A stretch of DNA of 64,000 nt from Caulobacterales bacterium RIFCSPHIGHO2_01_FULL_70_19 (GCA_001794825.1 MGLK01000019.1:53922-117921); one strand, 5' to 3'; shown: positions 9,207 through 17,716, numbered from the stretch's first letter. Numbers and translations: made by a program. Notes: generated by a model not told the origin, from the sequence alone.

Positions 9207-10442
9207 TCAGGCCGAGCGCACATGGGCCGCCGCGGTCACCGAGGCGATCGCCGCCGGCTCGGTCTTCAGGGCCTCGGCGCGCTTGCTGTTCCAGCTGGAC
9301 ACGCACGGCACCTTGGACAGGTCGGCGCGATCCGCATAGCGGCGGGCGATCTCGGTGACCTCGTCCAGCAGGCCCTGCTGCAGGGTGATCGGCTTCAGCC
9401 CGAGGTCGCGGAACTGGTCGTTGGCCACCACCAGCTCGTTCTCGTCGGCCTCCTGGCGCGGGTTGGGCACGTTGTGCACCTCGACGCCGGTCATCTCCGA
9501 GATCAGGGCGGCGAGGTCGCGGACCCGGCGGCTCTCGGTCATCTGGTTGAGGATCTTGACCCGTTCACCCGACTTCGGCGGGTTCTTCAGCGCCAGCTCG
9601 ACGCAGCGCACCGTGTCCTGGATGTGGATGAAGGCCCGGGTCTGCCCGCCGGTGCCGTGCACGGTCAGCGGATAGCCGACCGCCGCCTGCATCAGGAAGC
9701 GGTTCAGCACCGTGCCGTAGTCGCCGTCGTAGTCGAAGCGGTTGATCAGCCGCTCGTCCTGGCGGGTCTCCTCGGTCTGGGTGCCCCAGACGATGCCCTG
9801 GTGCAGGTCCGTGATCCTGAGGCCGTCGTTGCGGGCGTAGAACTGGAACAGCAGGGCGTCCTGGGTCTTGGTCATGTGGTAGATCGAGCCCGGGTTCGGC
9901 GGGAACAGGATCTCCTGCTCGGTCGGCCCGTGGTCGGTGTCGACCGTCACCTTCAGATAGCCCTCGGGGATGCGCAGGCCGGCGGTGGTGTAGCCGTACA
10001 CCCCCATGGTCCCGAGATGCGCCAGGTGCACGTCCCGCCCGCTCTCCACGATCGCCGCCAGCAGGTGGTTGGTGGCGTTCAGATTGTTGTCGACCGTGTA
10101 CAGCTTGTGCCGGGCGGACTTCATCGAATACGGCGCGGCCCGCTGTTCGGCGAAGTGCACCACGTTGTCCGGCTTCCAGTCGCGGATCAGGGCGACGAGG
10201 CGGTCGAACTCCTTGCCGACCGTCATGTTGACGAACTCGATGGTCCGGCCCGAGACCTCCTGCCAGGCGGCGAGGCGCTCGCCCATGGTGCGGATGGGGG
10301 TCAGCGACTGGACCTCCAGCTCGTTGTCGATGTTGCGGCGGCTGAGGTTGTCGACGATCAGCACGTCCCAGCCGCGGGCGGACAGATGCAAAGCCGTGGG
10401 CCAGCCGCAGAACCCGTCGCCGCCCAGAACCAGTACGCGCAT
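9207..10442 (-). CDS. sqdB: UDP-sulfoquinovose synthase-like epimerase
   Basis: A 411-residue sugar-nucleotide epimerase of the SQD1/SqdB type, which makes UDP-sulfoquinovose from UDP-glucose and sulfite for sulfolipid synthesis. The start at 10442 gives MRVLVLGGDGFCGWPTALHL with the NAD loop GGDGFCGW (7-14). VVHFAEQRAAPYSM, Tyr188-x3-Lys192 (YHMTK) and GGQTRAFIHIQDT are family signatures. The glycosyltransferase that normally completes sulfoquinovosyl diacylglycerol is not adjacent; a YeeZ-like reductase follows instead. The real product may therefore be a different sulfosugar-containing glycan or lipid. Confidence 0.85.
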   Translation of the reverse strand: MRVLVLGGDGFCGWPTALHLSARGWDVLIVDNLSRRNIDNELEVQSLTPIRTMGERLAAWQEVSGRTIEFVNMTVGKEFDRLVALIRDWKPDNVVHFAEQRAAPYSMKSARHKLYTVDNNLNATNHLLAAIVESGRDVHLAHLGTMGVYGYTTAGLRIPEGYLKVTVDTDHGPTEQEILFPPNPGSIYHMTKTQDALLFQFYARNDGLRITDLHQGIVWGTQTEETRQDERLINRFDYDGDYGTVLNRFLMQAAVGYPLTVHGTGGQTRAFIHIQDTVRCVELALKNPPKSGERVKILNQMTESRRVRDLAALISEMTGVEVHNVPNPRQEADENELVVANDQFRDLGLKPITLQQGLLDEVTEIARRYADRADLSKVPCVSSWNSKRAEALKTEPAAIASVTAAAHVRSA

Positions 10443-10525
10443 GTCCGTCCTCTTCGTTTCCTCGGTCCTGCCTAGCCGAACGGCCGCACCGGTCAAAGCG
10501 TGACCTTAAGGCGCGGTTCCCCGCG

Positions 10526-11062
10526 TCAGCGGCGGCGCGCCCGCCATTCGTCGCGGGTCTGGCCCCAGCGCTCGATCGACAGCTGCTCGAACGGCGGCGG
10601 CAGGCGGGTGGGGCCCTGGTTGTATGAGCCGATCCGCTCCGCCAGCCGGATGGACGGCAGATTGTCGGGGTCGATGCAGTGGATGACCTCGGTCCAGCCC
10701 AGCACGTCGAAGGCGTAGTCGATCGCCGCGGCGGCGGCCTCGACGCCGAAGCCCTTGCCCTGGGCCTCGGGGTGCAGGCCCCAGCCCACCTCGGTCCCGG
10801 GCCAGCCGTGGGGCCGCCACGGACCGATGCGGCCGAGCCAGAGGCCGCTGTCGCGTTCGATCACCGAGAACATGGACACGCCGGTCAGGCTCCACGCCCC
10901 GGCCATGGTCATGAAGCCGCGCCAGGCGGTCGCCGATGGCTGCGCGCCGCCCAGGAACCGCGCCGCCTCCGGGTCGGCCATCATCTCGGCCCAGCGCGGG
11001 AAGTCCTCCAGCGCGATCGGGCGCAGGATCAGGCGTTCGGTGTGGAGCACAGGTCCGGTCAC
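10526..11062 (-). CDS. GNAT-family N-acetyltransferase (RimJ/RimL type)
   Basis: A 178-residue cytosolic acetyltransferase. It opens with HTERLILRPIALEDFPRW, the usual start of RimJ/RimL-like GNAT enzymes, and has VGWGLHPEAQGKGFGVEA as the acetyl-CoA pyrophosphate loop (R/Q-x-x-G-x-G/A-like). DNLPSIRLAERIG near the C-terminus is also typical. Its start overlaps the stop of thpR by 4 bases, so they are cotranslated. The acceptor (a protein N-terminus or a small molecule) is unknown. Confidence 0.85.
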   Translation of the reverse strand: MTGPVLHTERLILRPIALEDFPRWAEMMADPEAARFLGGAQPSATAWRGFMTMAGAWSLTGVSMFSVIERDSGLWLGRIGPWRPHGWPGTEVGWGLHPEAQGKGFGVEAAAAAIDYAFDVLGWTEVIHCIDPDNLPSIRLAERIGSYNQGPTRLPPPFEQLSIERWGQTRDEWRARRR

Positions 11063-11598
11063 AGCAGATACTCCCTTTCAAGCTGATAGTGGCTGCCGCC
11101 CGGCGTCAGCTCGCTGGAGAACAGGCCGAAGCGGTCGATGCGGATCGGCGGCGATCGAAGCAGGTTGTGGCCGGTGATCCAGGCGCCCACCCGGTCCGGA
11201 TTGGTCTGCGGCTTGAGATAGGCGAGGGTGACGTGCGGGCGGTAGTCGCGCCGCTCCATGACCACGCCCGCGCGTTCGCCGGCGGAACGGCAGCGGCCGG
11301 CGAGAACCGACAGACGTTCGTTGGCCTCGAGCCCGGCCCAGATGGCGTGGGTGCGGTGGCCGTCGCCGAAGGCGCCGACGCCCGACAGGACGATCTCGAA
11401 CGGTCCGCCGCTCGCCGCCCGGCTGAGCTCGGCCGCCAGATCATCGGCCCGACGCTCATCGATGTCGCCGTAGAAGGCGAGGGTGACGTGAAGCTGCTCG
11501 GCCGTGCGCCACTTCGCCCCGGGCAGACCGGTCTGGCGGCGGGCGAGGGTCGCGGCCATGTCCTCGGGGATCGACAGGGCGGTGAACAGCCGGATCAT
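11059..11598 (-). CDS. thpR: RNA 2',3'-cyclic phosphodiesterase
   Basis: A 179-residue member of the 2H phosphoesterase family (ThpR/LigT), which opens 2',3'-cyclic phosphates at RNA ends. Both catalytic H-x-T motifs are present: HVT at 37-39 (LHVTLAFYGD) and HVT at 122-124 (PHVTLAYLK), with the expected spacing. I start at the ATG at 11598 because MIRLFTALSIP is the family's usual N-terminus; the longer upstream frame has no support. It overlaps the following GNAT gene by 4 bases. Confidence 0.88.
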   Translation of the reverse strand: MIRLFTALSIPEDMAATLARRQTGLPGAKWRTAEQLHVTLAFYGDIDERRADDLAAELSRAASGGPFEIVLSGVGAFGDGHRTHAIWAGLEANERLSVLAGRCRSAGERAGVVMERRDYRPHVTLAYLKPQTNPDRVGAWITGHNLLRSPPIRIDRFGLFSSELTPGGSHYQLEREYLL

Positions 11599-11723
11599 GC
11601 GACCCTTGGTAGCGGCTGCAACCGCCCGGCCCAAGTCCGGTTTTCCTTGCAGATGACGGTCCCGCGACCAATATTTGCGCAAAGGCCGGGACGACCCGGC
11701 CCAAAGGAGGATTCGAAACCGCG

Positions 11724-12464
11724 ATGAGCGATTTCAGAAACGGCTATTCCATTCCGCAGACCGCCGACATGGCGGTGGATGCGGGCCTGCGCAGCTTCAT
11801 GCTGGGCGTCTACAACAAGCTGGCCCTCGGCCTCGTTCTGGCCGGCGCGCTGGCGTACGTGACCGGCAACGTGCCGGCGGTGACGAGTCTGCTCTGGACC
11901 CAGACCGCCACCGGCTACGGCATCACCATGCTGGGCATGATCGTGCAGTTCCTGCCCCTGGTGCTGCTGTTCGGCTCGATGTTCTTCATGAAGAACCCGA
12001 CCGCCGGCGGCGTGAACCTGCTGTACTGGGCGGTGGTGGCGTCGATCGGCGCGTCGTTGGGCTTCGTCTTCCTGCGCTACACGGGCGAGTCCGTGGCCTC
12101 GACCTTCTTCGTGACCGCCGCCGCCTTCGGCGCGCTGAGCCTGTTCGGCTACTCGACGAAGAAGGACCTGTCGGGCCTCGGCACCTTCCTGATCATGGGC
12201 GTGGTCGGCCTGATCATCGCCTCGATCGTCAACATGTTCCTGGGCAGCGGCACGCTGATGCTGATCATCAGCGCCCTTGGCGTGCTGATCTTCTCGGGCC
12301 TGATCGCCTACGACACCCAGCGGCTGAAGATGACCTACTACGCCCTGGGCGGGAACGAGGCGGCGATGGGCGTTGCCACCGGCTTCGGCGCCCTGAGCCT
12401 GTTCATCAACTTCGTGAACCTGTTCCAGTTTCTGCTCATGTTCATGGGCGGCAACCGCGACTAG
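11724..12464 (+). CDS. Bax inhibitor-1/YccA family membrane protein
   Basis: A 246-residue inner-membrane protein with about seven hydrophobic helices, of the BI-1/YccA family (calcium-leak or FtsH-modulating proteins). Typical features are the start of the first helix (FMLGVYNKLALGLVLAGALA), YDTQRLKMTYY in the last loop with the conserved acidic residue, and the ending LFINFVNLFQFLL. A good AAAGGAGG ribosome binding site lies 16 bases before the ATG. The gene is monocistronic and closed by a strong terminator. The physiological role in this organism is unknown. Confidence 0.9.
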   Translation: MSDFRNGYSIPQTADMAVDAGLRSFMLGVYNKLALGLVLAGALAYVTGNVPAVTSLLWTQTATGYGITMLGMIVQFLPLVLLFGSMFFMKNPTAGGVNLLYWAVVASIGASLGFVFLRYTGESVASTFFVTAAAFGALSLFGYSTKKDLSGLGTFLIMGVVGLIIASIVNMFLGSGTLMLIISALGVLIFSGLIAYDTQRLKMTYYALGGNEAAMGVATGFGALSLFINFVNLFQFLLMFMGGNRD

Positions 12465-12490
12465 GCGGATCGGCGTCGAGACGCGAGGAA

Positions 12491-12517
12491 GGGCCCGGAG
12501 CGATCCGGGCCCTTTTT
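12491..12517 (+). terminator. Rho-independent terminator after the BI-1 gene
   Basis: A 9-base perfect stem (GGGCCCGGA 12491-12499 with TCCGGGCCC 12504-12512), a GCGA loop and TTTTT (12513-12517). It closes the BI-1/YccA gene and lies immediately before the end of the convergent DUF2794 gene. Confidence 0.88.
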
Positions 12518-12847
12518 CTATTCGACGATGGTGAACCGCCGGCTGTCGAACACGCGCAGCACCTGCGCCAGCTCGCGGCCGCGGCGCAGGACGACGCCGC
12601 CCTCGCCGATCACCGCCCACTGGCCCTGGCGCAGGCGCAGGGCCGGGCGCTTCTCGATGCGGTAGGCGGGCGCGTCGCCCGAGCGGCGGAAGACCGCGAA
12701 CTCGGCCACGTCGCGGTGGCCGACGACGGCGTAGTCCCGCCACTCGCCCGAGGCGACCATCCGGCCGTAGACCCGCAGGATCTGGTCAAGCTCGCGCCGG
12801 TCGAAGAAGACCGGACCGGCCTGCGGCTGCGCATCGGCGTCGCTCAT
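12518..12847 (-). CDS. DUF2794 family protein
   Basis: A 109-residue soluble protein of the alphaproteobacterial DUF2794 family, recognised by FDRRELDQILRVYGRMV, GEWRDYAVV, a rigid YRIEKRPALRLRQGQW block and a final RGRELAQVLRVFD. The function is unknown in all members I know of. It is convergent with the BI-1 gene, whose terminator touches its stop codon. The likely start is the ATG at 12847; the 330 bases upstream hold no other gene. Confidence 0.85.
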   Translation of the reverse strand: MSDADAQPQAGPVFFDRRELDQILRVYGRMVASGEWRDYAVVGHRDVAEFAVFRRSGDAPAYRIEKRPALRLRQGQWAVIGEGGVVLRRGRELAQVLRVFDSRRFTIVE

Positions 12848-13181
12848 CGATCCAGTCTAGGGCAGCCGGCCGCCGACGCCAGCCCCCGCCGGACGACGCC
12901 GTGTCGCGAACGCCGCAATCCGGGAAAATCGCCGCGAACACGAAAACGCCTCCGTTCGGCCCATCGCGCGCCCCCTTGGGGGGCGACACGGGAGACATCG
13001 GCTCGTCGGAGTTCGGAGCGGTTCCGGATCCTGAACAGCCCCCCCAGCCCCCTGGATCGTTCCATCAAGGGCTTCGGCGGGCCGATGCTTCCTCCAAAGC
13101 GAGACGCCCGCCTGGCCCCTCCCCCCCTCCCGGCCCGGCGGGCGTTTTGCTGTCCGCCGCCGGCCGTGCAGGACGCGCGCG
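12848..13181. other. Intergenic region with stem-loops, possible small RNA
   Basis: A 334-base stretch without a credible gene, between DUF2794 and the DegP gene. Plus-strand features are a 7-base hairpin (CGCCCCC 12969-12975 with GGGGGCG 12979-12985) and, near the right end, a terminator-like hairpin followed by TTTT. No plus-strand gene ends here, so a terminator in this direction could mean a small RNA made from within the region. I could not match it to 6S, SRP, tmRNA or RNase P RNA. The region also holds the promoter of the DUF2794 gene. Confidence 0.3.
13104..13148 (+). terminator. Terminator-like hairpin in the intergenic region
   Basis: ACGCCCGCC (13104-13112) pairs perfectly with GGCGGGCGT (13137-13145) across a 24-base C-rich loop and is followed by TTTT (13145-13148). 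Its orientation would stop plus-strand transcription, but no plus-strand gene precedes it for 640 bases. It may end an unannotated RNA, or may act weakly on the minus strand after the DegP gene. Confidence 0.4.
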
Positions 13182-14516
13182 TCAGGGCAGGACGACCTCG
13201 ATCCCCTCTCCATCGCGCCGCACCGACAGGCGGCGTTCGCCGGCCGGCTCCAGGGCGTTCAGGTCGGCCAGACCCGACACCGCGACGCCGTCGATCTGCT
13301 CGAGGATGTCGCCGGCCTGCAGCCCCGCCTGGGCCGCGGGCGAGCCGCCTTCCACCGCCACGACCTGCAGCCCCTCGGTCGTCGAGCGGAGCGTGGCCCC
13401 CCGCGCCAGCGCGGCTTCCGCGCCCACCACGACGGTGCGCTCCGAACCGGGCTCGACCCGCAGCGCAGAGCGACCCTCGCGCCCATCCCGCAGGTAGACC
13501 ACCTCGACCGTCGTGCCGGGCTCCGCGATGCCGATCGTGGCGGCGACGGTGCCGGCGTTGGACACCGGCCGGTTCTGGATGCGCGTGATGATGTCGCCGC
13601 GGCGCAGGCCCGCCGCCTCGGCCGACGATCCGGGGGCCACGTCCTCCACCACCGCGCCGCGCACGATGCCCAGGCCGAAGTCGCGCGAGCGCTCGGGATT
13701 GAGCGAACCGAGAATGGCGCCGGTCTGTCCGCGCCGCACCTCGCCGGTCGTGCGCAGCTGGTCGACCACATACATCATGATGCGGCTGGGCACGGCGAAG
13801 GCGATGCCGTCGTTGCCGCCGCCTCCGCCGGACAGGATCGAGGTGTTGACGCCGATCAGCCGGCCCCGGCTGTCCAGCAGGGGGCCGCCCGAATTGCCGG
13901 AGTTCACCGCCGCGTCGGTCTGGATGTAGTCCTCGATGCGGTCGCCCATACCCGACCGGCCCAGGCCGGAGATCACGCCCATGGTCAGGGTCTGGTCCAG
14001 GCCCAGCGGGTACCCGACCGCGAACGAGAGGTCGCCGGTGCGCAGGGCGTCGGAGTTGGCGACCTCGATCTGGGTGAGGCCGAGGTCGGCGCCGTCCGAT
14101 TCGATGCGCAGAACCGCCAGGTCGGTGGCCTTGTCGGCGCCCACCAGCACGGCGTCGAAGATGCGCCCGTCGGTGAGATCGACGGTGAATTTTCGGCCGC
14201 CCTCGACCACGTGGTTGTTGGTGACCACCACGCCCTCGCGGGCGTCGACGATCGCCCCCGATCCGGCGGAGATCGGCCGCGGCTCGTTGTCGCCCGAGCT
14301 GGGCCCGCCCGAGCGGCCCAGGGTGGTGACCTGCACCACGGCCGGCAGCGCCCGCTCCAGCCCGCCGGCGAAGCTGAAGACGCCCCGTTCCGCATCATAG
14401 GGCATCGGGGAAGAGGGGCCGGACTGGGCGGTCGCGGAGTGGGCGGCGAGGATCGAAACCGCCGCTGCGAGCGCCGGGACGATCGCCCCGCCTGCCCCGT
14501 AGATCTTGCGCCGCAT
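13182..14516 (-). CDS. Periplasmic DegP/HtrA-family serine protease
   Basis: A 444-residue S1C (Do/HtrA) protease of the envelope. The start at 14516 gives a signal peptide (RRKIYGAGGAIVPALAAAV, cleavage after ATA). The catalytic triad is His102 (TNNHVVEGG), Asp132 (TDLAVLRIES) and Ser209 (GNSGGPLLD). Two PDZ domains follow, at about 270-355 (GLRRGDIITRIQNRPV) and 365-440 (AGLQAGDILEQIDG). It degrades or refolds misfolded envelope proteins. It is third in a set with a response regulator and a histidine kinase, 28 bases after the kinase, which suggests stress-induced coexpression. Confidence 0.92.
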   Translation of the reverse strand: MRRKIYGAGGAIVPALAAAVSILAAHSATAQSGPSSPMPYDAERGVFSFAGGLERALPAVVQVTTLGRSGGPSSGDNEPRPISAGSGAIVDAREGVVVTNNHVVEGGRKFTVDLTDGRIFDAVLVGADKATDLAVLRIESDGADLGLTQIEVANSDALRTGDLSFAVGYPLGLDQTLTMGVISGLGRSGMGDRIEDYIQTDAAVNSGNSGGPLLDSRGRLIGVNTSILSGGGGGNDGIAFAVPSRIMMYVVDQLRTTGEVRRGQTGAILGSLNPERSRDFGLGIVRGAVVEDVAPGSSAEAAGLRRGDIITRIQNRPVSNAGTVAATIGIAEPGTTVEVVYLRDGREGRSALRVEPGSERTVVVGAEAALARGATLRSTTEGLQVVAVEGGSPAAQAGLQAGDILEQIDGVAVSGLADLNALEPAGERRLSVRRDGEGIEVVLP

Positions 14517-14544
14517 GCTGGAACCCCCTGTCATCGGCCGGAGC

Positions 14545-15981
14545 CTAGCGCGAGAAGCGCGCCGTGACGACAGCCCCCGGGCGGGCGTCATCAATCGTCA
14601 TGGAGGCGCCGTGGCGGCGCAGGATGGCGCGCACGAAGGCCAGGCCCATGCCGTGGCTCTCGGGCTCGGGGCCGTCCGCCGTCGCCGGGACGGCGTCGCC
14701 TGAAAAGCCGGGCCCCTGGTCGGCGACCGACAGCCAGGGACCGCCGCCGTCGCATCCGACCGACACCTCGACCACGCCGCCGTCCGGCGAGTACTTCACC
14801 GCGTTGTCGATCAGGTTGGCGATCGCCCTTTGCAGCAGCGAGCGGACGCCCAGCACCGGCGCCTCCTCCGACGTCAGGCGGATGGAGACGCCACGCTCCT
14901 CGCCCAGCGGTCCGTAGAGTTCGACGGCCTGGGCGGCGAGGACGTCCAGCCGGACCGTCTCGAACGACCACGCCTCTCCGTCGCGCAGGGCCATGGCTTC
15001 GTTCATCGCGCGGATCAGGGCGTCCAGATCCCCCCGCGCCTCGGCGGCCAGCCGGCGGGTCTCCGGCGCCTCGGCCGTCGCCGCCAGCCGGTCGAGACGG
15101 GCGGAAGCCCGCGCCAGCGGGGTCCGGAAGTCATGCGCCAGCTGATCGGCGGAATCGCGCAGCCAGGCGAGCAACTCCTCGAGTCGGTCGAGCGTCTGGT
15201 TGACGTGCTCCGACAGCTCGGTGAGCTCGGGGGCGATCTCGGTGGCGGGGGCCCGCACGGAGAAATCGCCCACGGCGGCGCGATCCAGCGCCCGGCTCAC
15301 CTCGGCCACGGCGTTGGTGAGGCGGCGGCGCGCGAAGGTGGCGATGGCGAGGCCTGCCGCCAGCAGCAGAACGCCGATGCCGATGACCACCGCCACCGCC
15401 CGCGCCCAGGCCGCGCCGGAGCGGTCGACCACCCGGCCGACGGCGATGTCCAGCCCCCCGACCGAGCGGCGCACCACCACCACCTCCACCGGACGGCCGG
15501 GACACAGCACGCCGGCCTCCAGCCGGACCAGCCAGACGTCGGCCCCCAGTCGCGGAGCCCGCACGCCGCGTACGGCCTCCAGCGCGGCCAGTCCGGCCGG
15601 CTCTCCGATCGGGGCGCGGATGAAGCGCACGCCGGCGCCCCCGCGCCCGGTGCGGCAGGTCTCCTCCAGCGTCTGCGCCTCGCCCCGGCGCGCGGGGCCG
15701 TTCTGGAAGGCCGTCAGCCAGTTCGACAGATAGGTGGCGTCGGCGGCGGTGATCGTCTCGGGGGTCATGCCGCCTTCGACGTTCAGCTTCTCGATCATGG
15801 CGCTGTAGTCGTCGAGCGCCGCCAGCGCCGCCGTCTGGCGCTGTTCCTGTCGCACCGCCGCGCCGGTCACGAGCAGGGAGGCGGTCAGGGCCAGCGCCGA
15901 CAGCACGGCCACGCCGGCGGCCAGCTGGGTCGTGGTGCGACGCCCCAGCCAGGCCCAGGCGACCCGCAAGCCCGCGCCCAT
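14545..15981 (-). CDS. Membrane sensor histidine kinase (HAMP)
   Basis: A 478-residue transmembrane kinase. There is one helix at about 18-42, a periplasmic sensor region of about 150 residues, a second helix at about 190-212 (AVAVVIGIGVLLLAAGLAI), a HAMP linker, a dimerisation domain with phospho-acceptor His283 (QLAHDFRTPLARAS) and an HATPase domain with NLIDNAVKYS, DQGPGFSG and a G2-like GMGLAFVRAIL. The replacement of E-x-x-T/N-P by DFRTP in the H-box is common in this subgroup. It lies 7 bases after its likely partner response regulator and 28 before the DegP-type protease, so envelope stress is a plausible signal. Confidence 0.9.
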   Translation of the reverse strand: MGAGLRVAWAWLGRRTTTQLAAGVAVLSALALTASLLVTGAAVRQEQRQTAALAALDDYSAMIEKLNVEGGMTPETITAADATYLSNWLTAFQNGPARRGEAQTLEETCRTGRGGAGVRFIRAPIGEPAGLAALEAVRGVRAPRLGADVWLVRLEAGVLCPGRPVEVVVVRRSVGGLDIAVGRVVDRSGAAWARAVAVVIGIGVLLLAAGLAIATFARRRLTNAVAEVSRALDRAAVGDFSVRAPATEIAPELTELSEHVNQTLDRLEELLAWLRDSADQLAHDFRTPLARASARLDRLAATAEAPETRRLAAEARGDLDALIRAMNEAMALRDGEAWSFETVRLDVLAAQAVELYGPLGEERGVSIRLTSEEAPVLGVRSLLQRAIANLIDNAVKYSPDGGVVEVSVGCDGGGPWLSVADQGPGFSGDAVPATADGPEPESHGMGLAFVRAILRRHGASMTIDDARPGAVVTARFSR

Positions 15982-15988
15982 CCGCGGC

Positions 15989-16816
15989 TCAGCCTTCCCA
16001 GGACGAAAGATCGCGGAAGACCAGGCTCTGGCTGCGCGCGGAGACGATCAGGGGGTGCAGGTCCTCGCCCAGCTCGGGCGCCTGCTCCTTCAGCCGGCGA
16101 CGCAGGGCGCTGATGCGGGCGTCGATGATGTTGACGAAGTTGTCGGGGAGGAATTTCCACTCCACCCAGCACCGGTCCCACAGCATGGTCTTGGTCACCG
16201 GCTGGCCGCGGGCGCTCATCAGTTCGCAGACGATGGCGAACTCCAGCGGCGACAGGTCGATCAGCCGCGCCTCGTCCCCCGTCTCCAGCTTCAGGGTGCG
16301 TGCGCCCGGGGACAGGCGGAAGGGGCCGTTGACGATGTCCGCCCCCGCCGGGCGGGCGCGCCGGGCGGACCGGCGCAGCTGGGCGGCGAGGCGGGCCAGC
16401 AGCTCCTCGGCCCCGACCGGCTTGGCGAGATAGTCGTCGGCCCCGCCCAGCAGCCCCTCCACCTTCTGCCGCTCGGAGCCCAGCGCGGTCAGCATCAGGG
16501 CGGGCGCGTCCGAGGACGGTCCGGCGCCGGCGCGCAGGCGGCGCAGGGTCTCCAGGCCGTCGAGGCCGCGGGTGTGCCGGTCGAGGATCAGGACGTCGTA
16601 GGGCGTGGCGGTCGCCGCCTCCAGCGCCGCCTCGCCGGCGTCGAACCGGTCGACCCGCTCGAAGCCGGCCTCGGCCAGCCGCTCCGCGACATGGGCCGCC
16701 AGCGCCGGATCGTCCTCCAGCAGCAGCGCGGTTCGCCCGGCGAAGGCCTCGCGCAGCTGGACGAACGGATCGGCCTCGCCGGCAGACGAGGCCTCGGCCT
16801 GGGTGACGCTGTCCAC
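15989..16816 (-). CDS. OmpR-family response regulator
   Basis: A 275-residue two-domain regulator: a receiver domain with the acidic pair EDD (34-36), phospho-acceptor Asp79 (VLILDRHTRGLDG) and Lys in LAKPVGAEELL, followed by a winged-helix DNA-binding domain (LSPLEFAIVCELMSARG, then DARISALRRRL). I use the GTG at 16816, because GAGGAG lies 8 bases upstream; the longer upstream frame has no such signal. The N-terminal ~25 residues before the receiver are atypically long. It is first in the regulator-kinase-protease set. Confidence 0.88.
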   Translation of the reverse strand: MDSVTQAEASSAGEADPFVQLREAFAGRTALLLEDDPALAAHVAERLAEAGFERVDRFDAGEAALEAATATPYDVLILDRHTRGLDGLETLRRLRAGAGPSSDAPALMLTALGSERQKVEGLLGGADDYLAKPVGAEELLARLAAQLRRSARRARPAGADIVNGPFRLSPGARTLKLETGDEARLIDLSPLEFAIVCELMSARGQPVTKTMLWDRCWVEWKFLPDNFVNIIDARISALRRRLKEQAPELGEDLHPLIVSARSQSLVFRDLSSWEG

Positions 16817-16938
16817 GGGTGTCTCCTCACTCTGCGGAAACGATAGACGGGGCGGGCGGAATGGCAACGCCGTGCACCTGACGCTTCCTGATGCATCCGG
16901 AAGCGGGCCTCGCACGTAGGGGTGGCAAGGAGCGCTCC

Positions 16939-17715
16939 ATGATCATCCGAAGACTTCTCCCGCTGGTCGGCCTGGCCGCGGTGACCGCCTGCCAGACCGC
17001 CCCGGCGACCGACAGCGGCTTCCTCAGCGCCTACGACCGGCTGCAGACGCGCGAGGACACCGTCCGGGCGTCGATCCGCGAGCACCGGGACGAGGCCGGG
17101 GCCGCCGGCGTCGAGCAGGTCTGGCTGGAGCCGGCGGTGCTGGTCGGCGGGGCCGGGGCCGACCTGCCGGAGGCCGAACGGCAGATGGTGCTGCGCGAGG
17201 TGGACCGGCAGGTGTGCTACGAGATCAGCGAGCGCTTCACCCTCTCGGCGACGCCGGAGGGCGCGGCGCGGGTCCGGACCGGCGTGGTCGACATCCGCCC
17301 CACGGGGGCCGCCGGCTCAGGTGTGGCGGCGGTGGCCAACGCCCTGATCCCGGGTCCCGGGACGCTGCGCGTGCCGGGGACGACCGGAGGCCTCGCCGCC
17401 GAGGCGGAGCTGGTCGCCGGCGGGGAGCAGATCGCCGCCCTCGCCTGGGCCAGGAACGCCACCGTGGTCGGAACCGACACGCCGTCGCTGTCGCGGGTCG
17501 GCGACGCCCTGCAGCTGGCCGAGCCGTTCGGCGATGCGGTGGGCGACGCCTTCGCCCCGCCCGACCGGGCGGTGCGGCCGATCCCGGACCCGGACCCCTG
17601 CGCCCGCTTCGGCCCGCGGACCCAGCCGACCGGCTTCGTGACCCGGCTGGTCACCGGGCTCTACGTCCCCGAGGTCAACACCGGCGCGCGGGAGGCCGAG
17701 GCTCCGGCGGAGTAG
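16939..17715 (+). CDS. Outer-membrane lipoprotein, DUF3313-like
   Basis: A 258-residue lipoprotein. The start at 16939 gives a short signal peptide ending V-T-A-C with lipidated Cys18. The body SGFLSAYDRLQ, then VEQVWLEPAVLV and LREVDRQVCYEISERF, resembles the DUF3313 family of uncharacterised lipoproteins. The middle has a Gly/Pro-rich segment (IPGPGTLRVPGTTGG) and the C-terminus is acidic. The longer upstream frame lacks a signal sequence and is rejected. It is convergent with gcdH, with one base between them. Confidence 0.75.
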   Translation: MIIRRLLPLVGLAAVTACQTAPATDSGFLSAYDRLQTREDTVRASIREHRDEAGAAGVEQVWLEPAVLVGGAGADLPEAERQMVLREVDRQVCYEISERFTLSATPEGAARVRTGVVDIRPTGAAGSGVAAVANALIPGPGTLRVPGTTGGLAAEAELVAGGEQIAALAWARNATVVGTDTPSLSRVGDALQLAEPFGDAVGDAFAPPDRAVRPIPDPDPCARFGPRTQPTGFVTRLVTGLYVPEVNTGAREAEAPAE

Positions 17716-17716
17716 A

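Noticed and set aside
11595..12743. A 382-codon minus-strand frame over the BI-1 and DUF2794 genes
   Set aside because: It is antisense to the clear BI-1 membrane protein and rich in Gln/His/Glu, as shadows of hydrophobic genes are.
12848..13181. 6S RNA, SRP RNA or tmRNA in the gap before the DegP gene
   Set aside because: I looked for the SRP tetraloop region, the 6S central bubble and the tmRNA Ala acceptor. None is present, so only an unspecified RNA is suggested.
16817..16915. Longer N-terminus for the OmpR-type regulator
   Set aside because: The extra 33 residues are Pro/Arg-rich without family similarity, while the GTG at 16816 has a GAGGAG site at the right distance.
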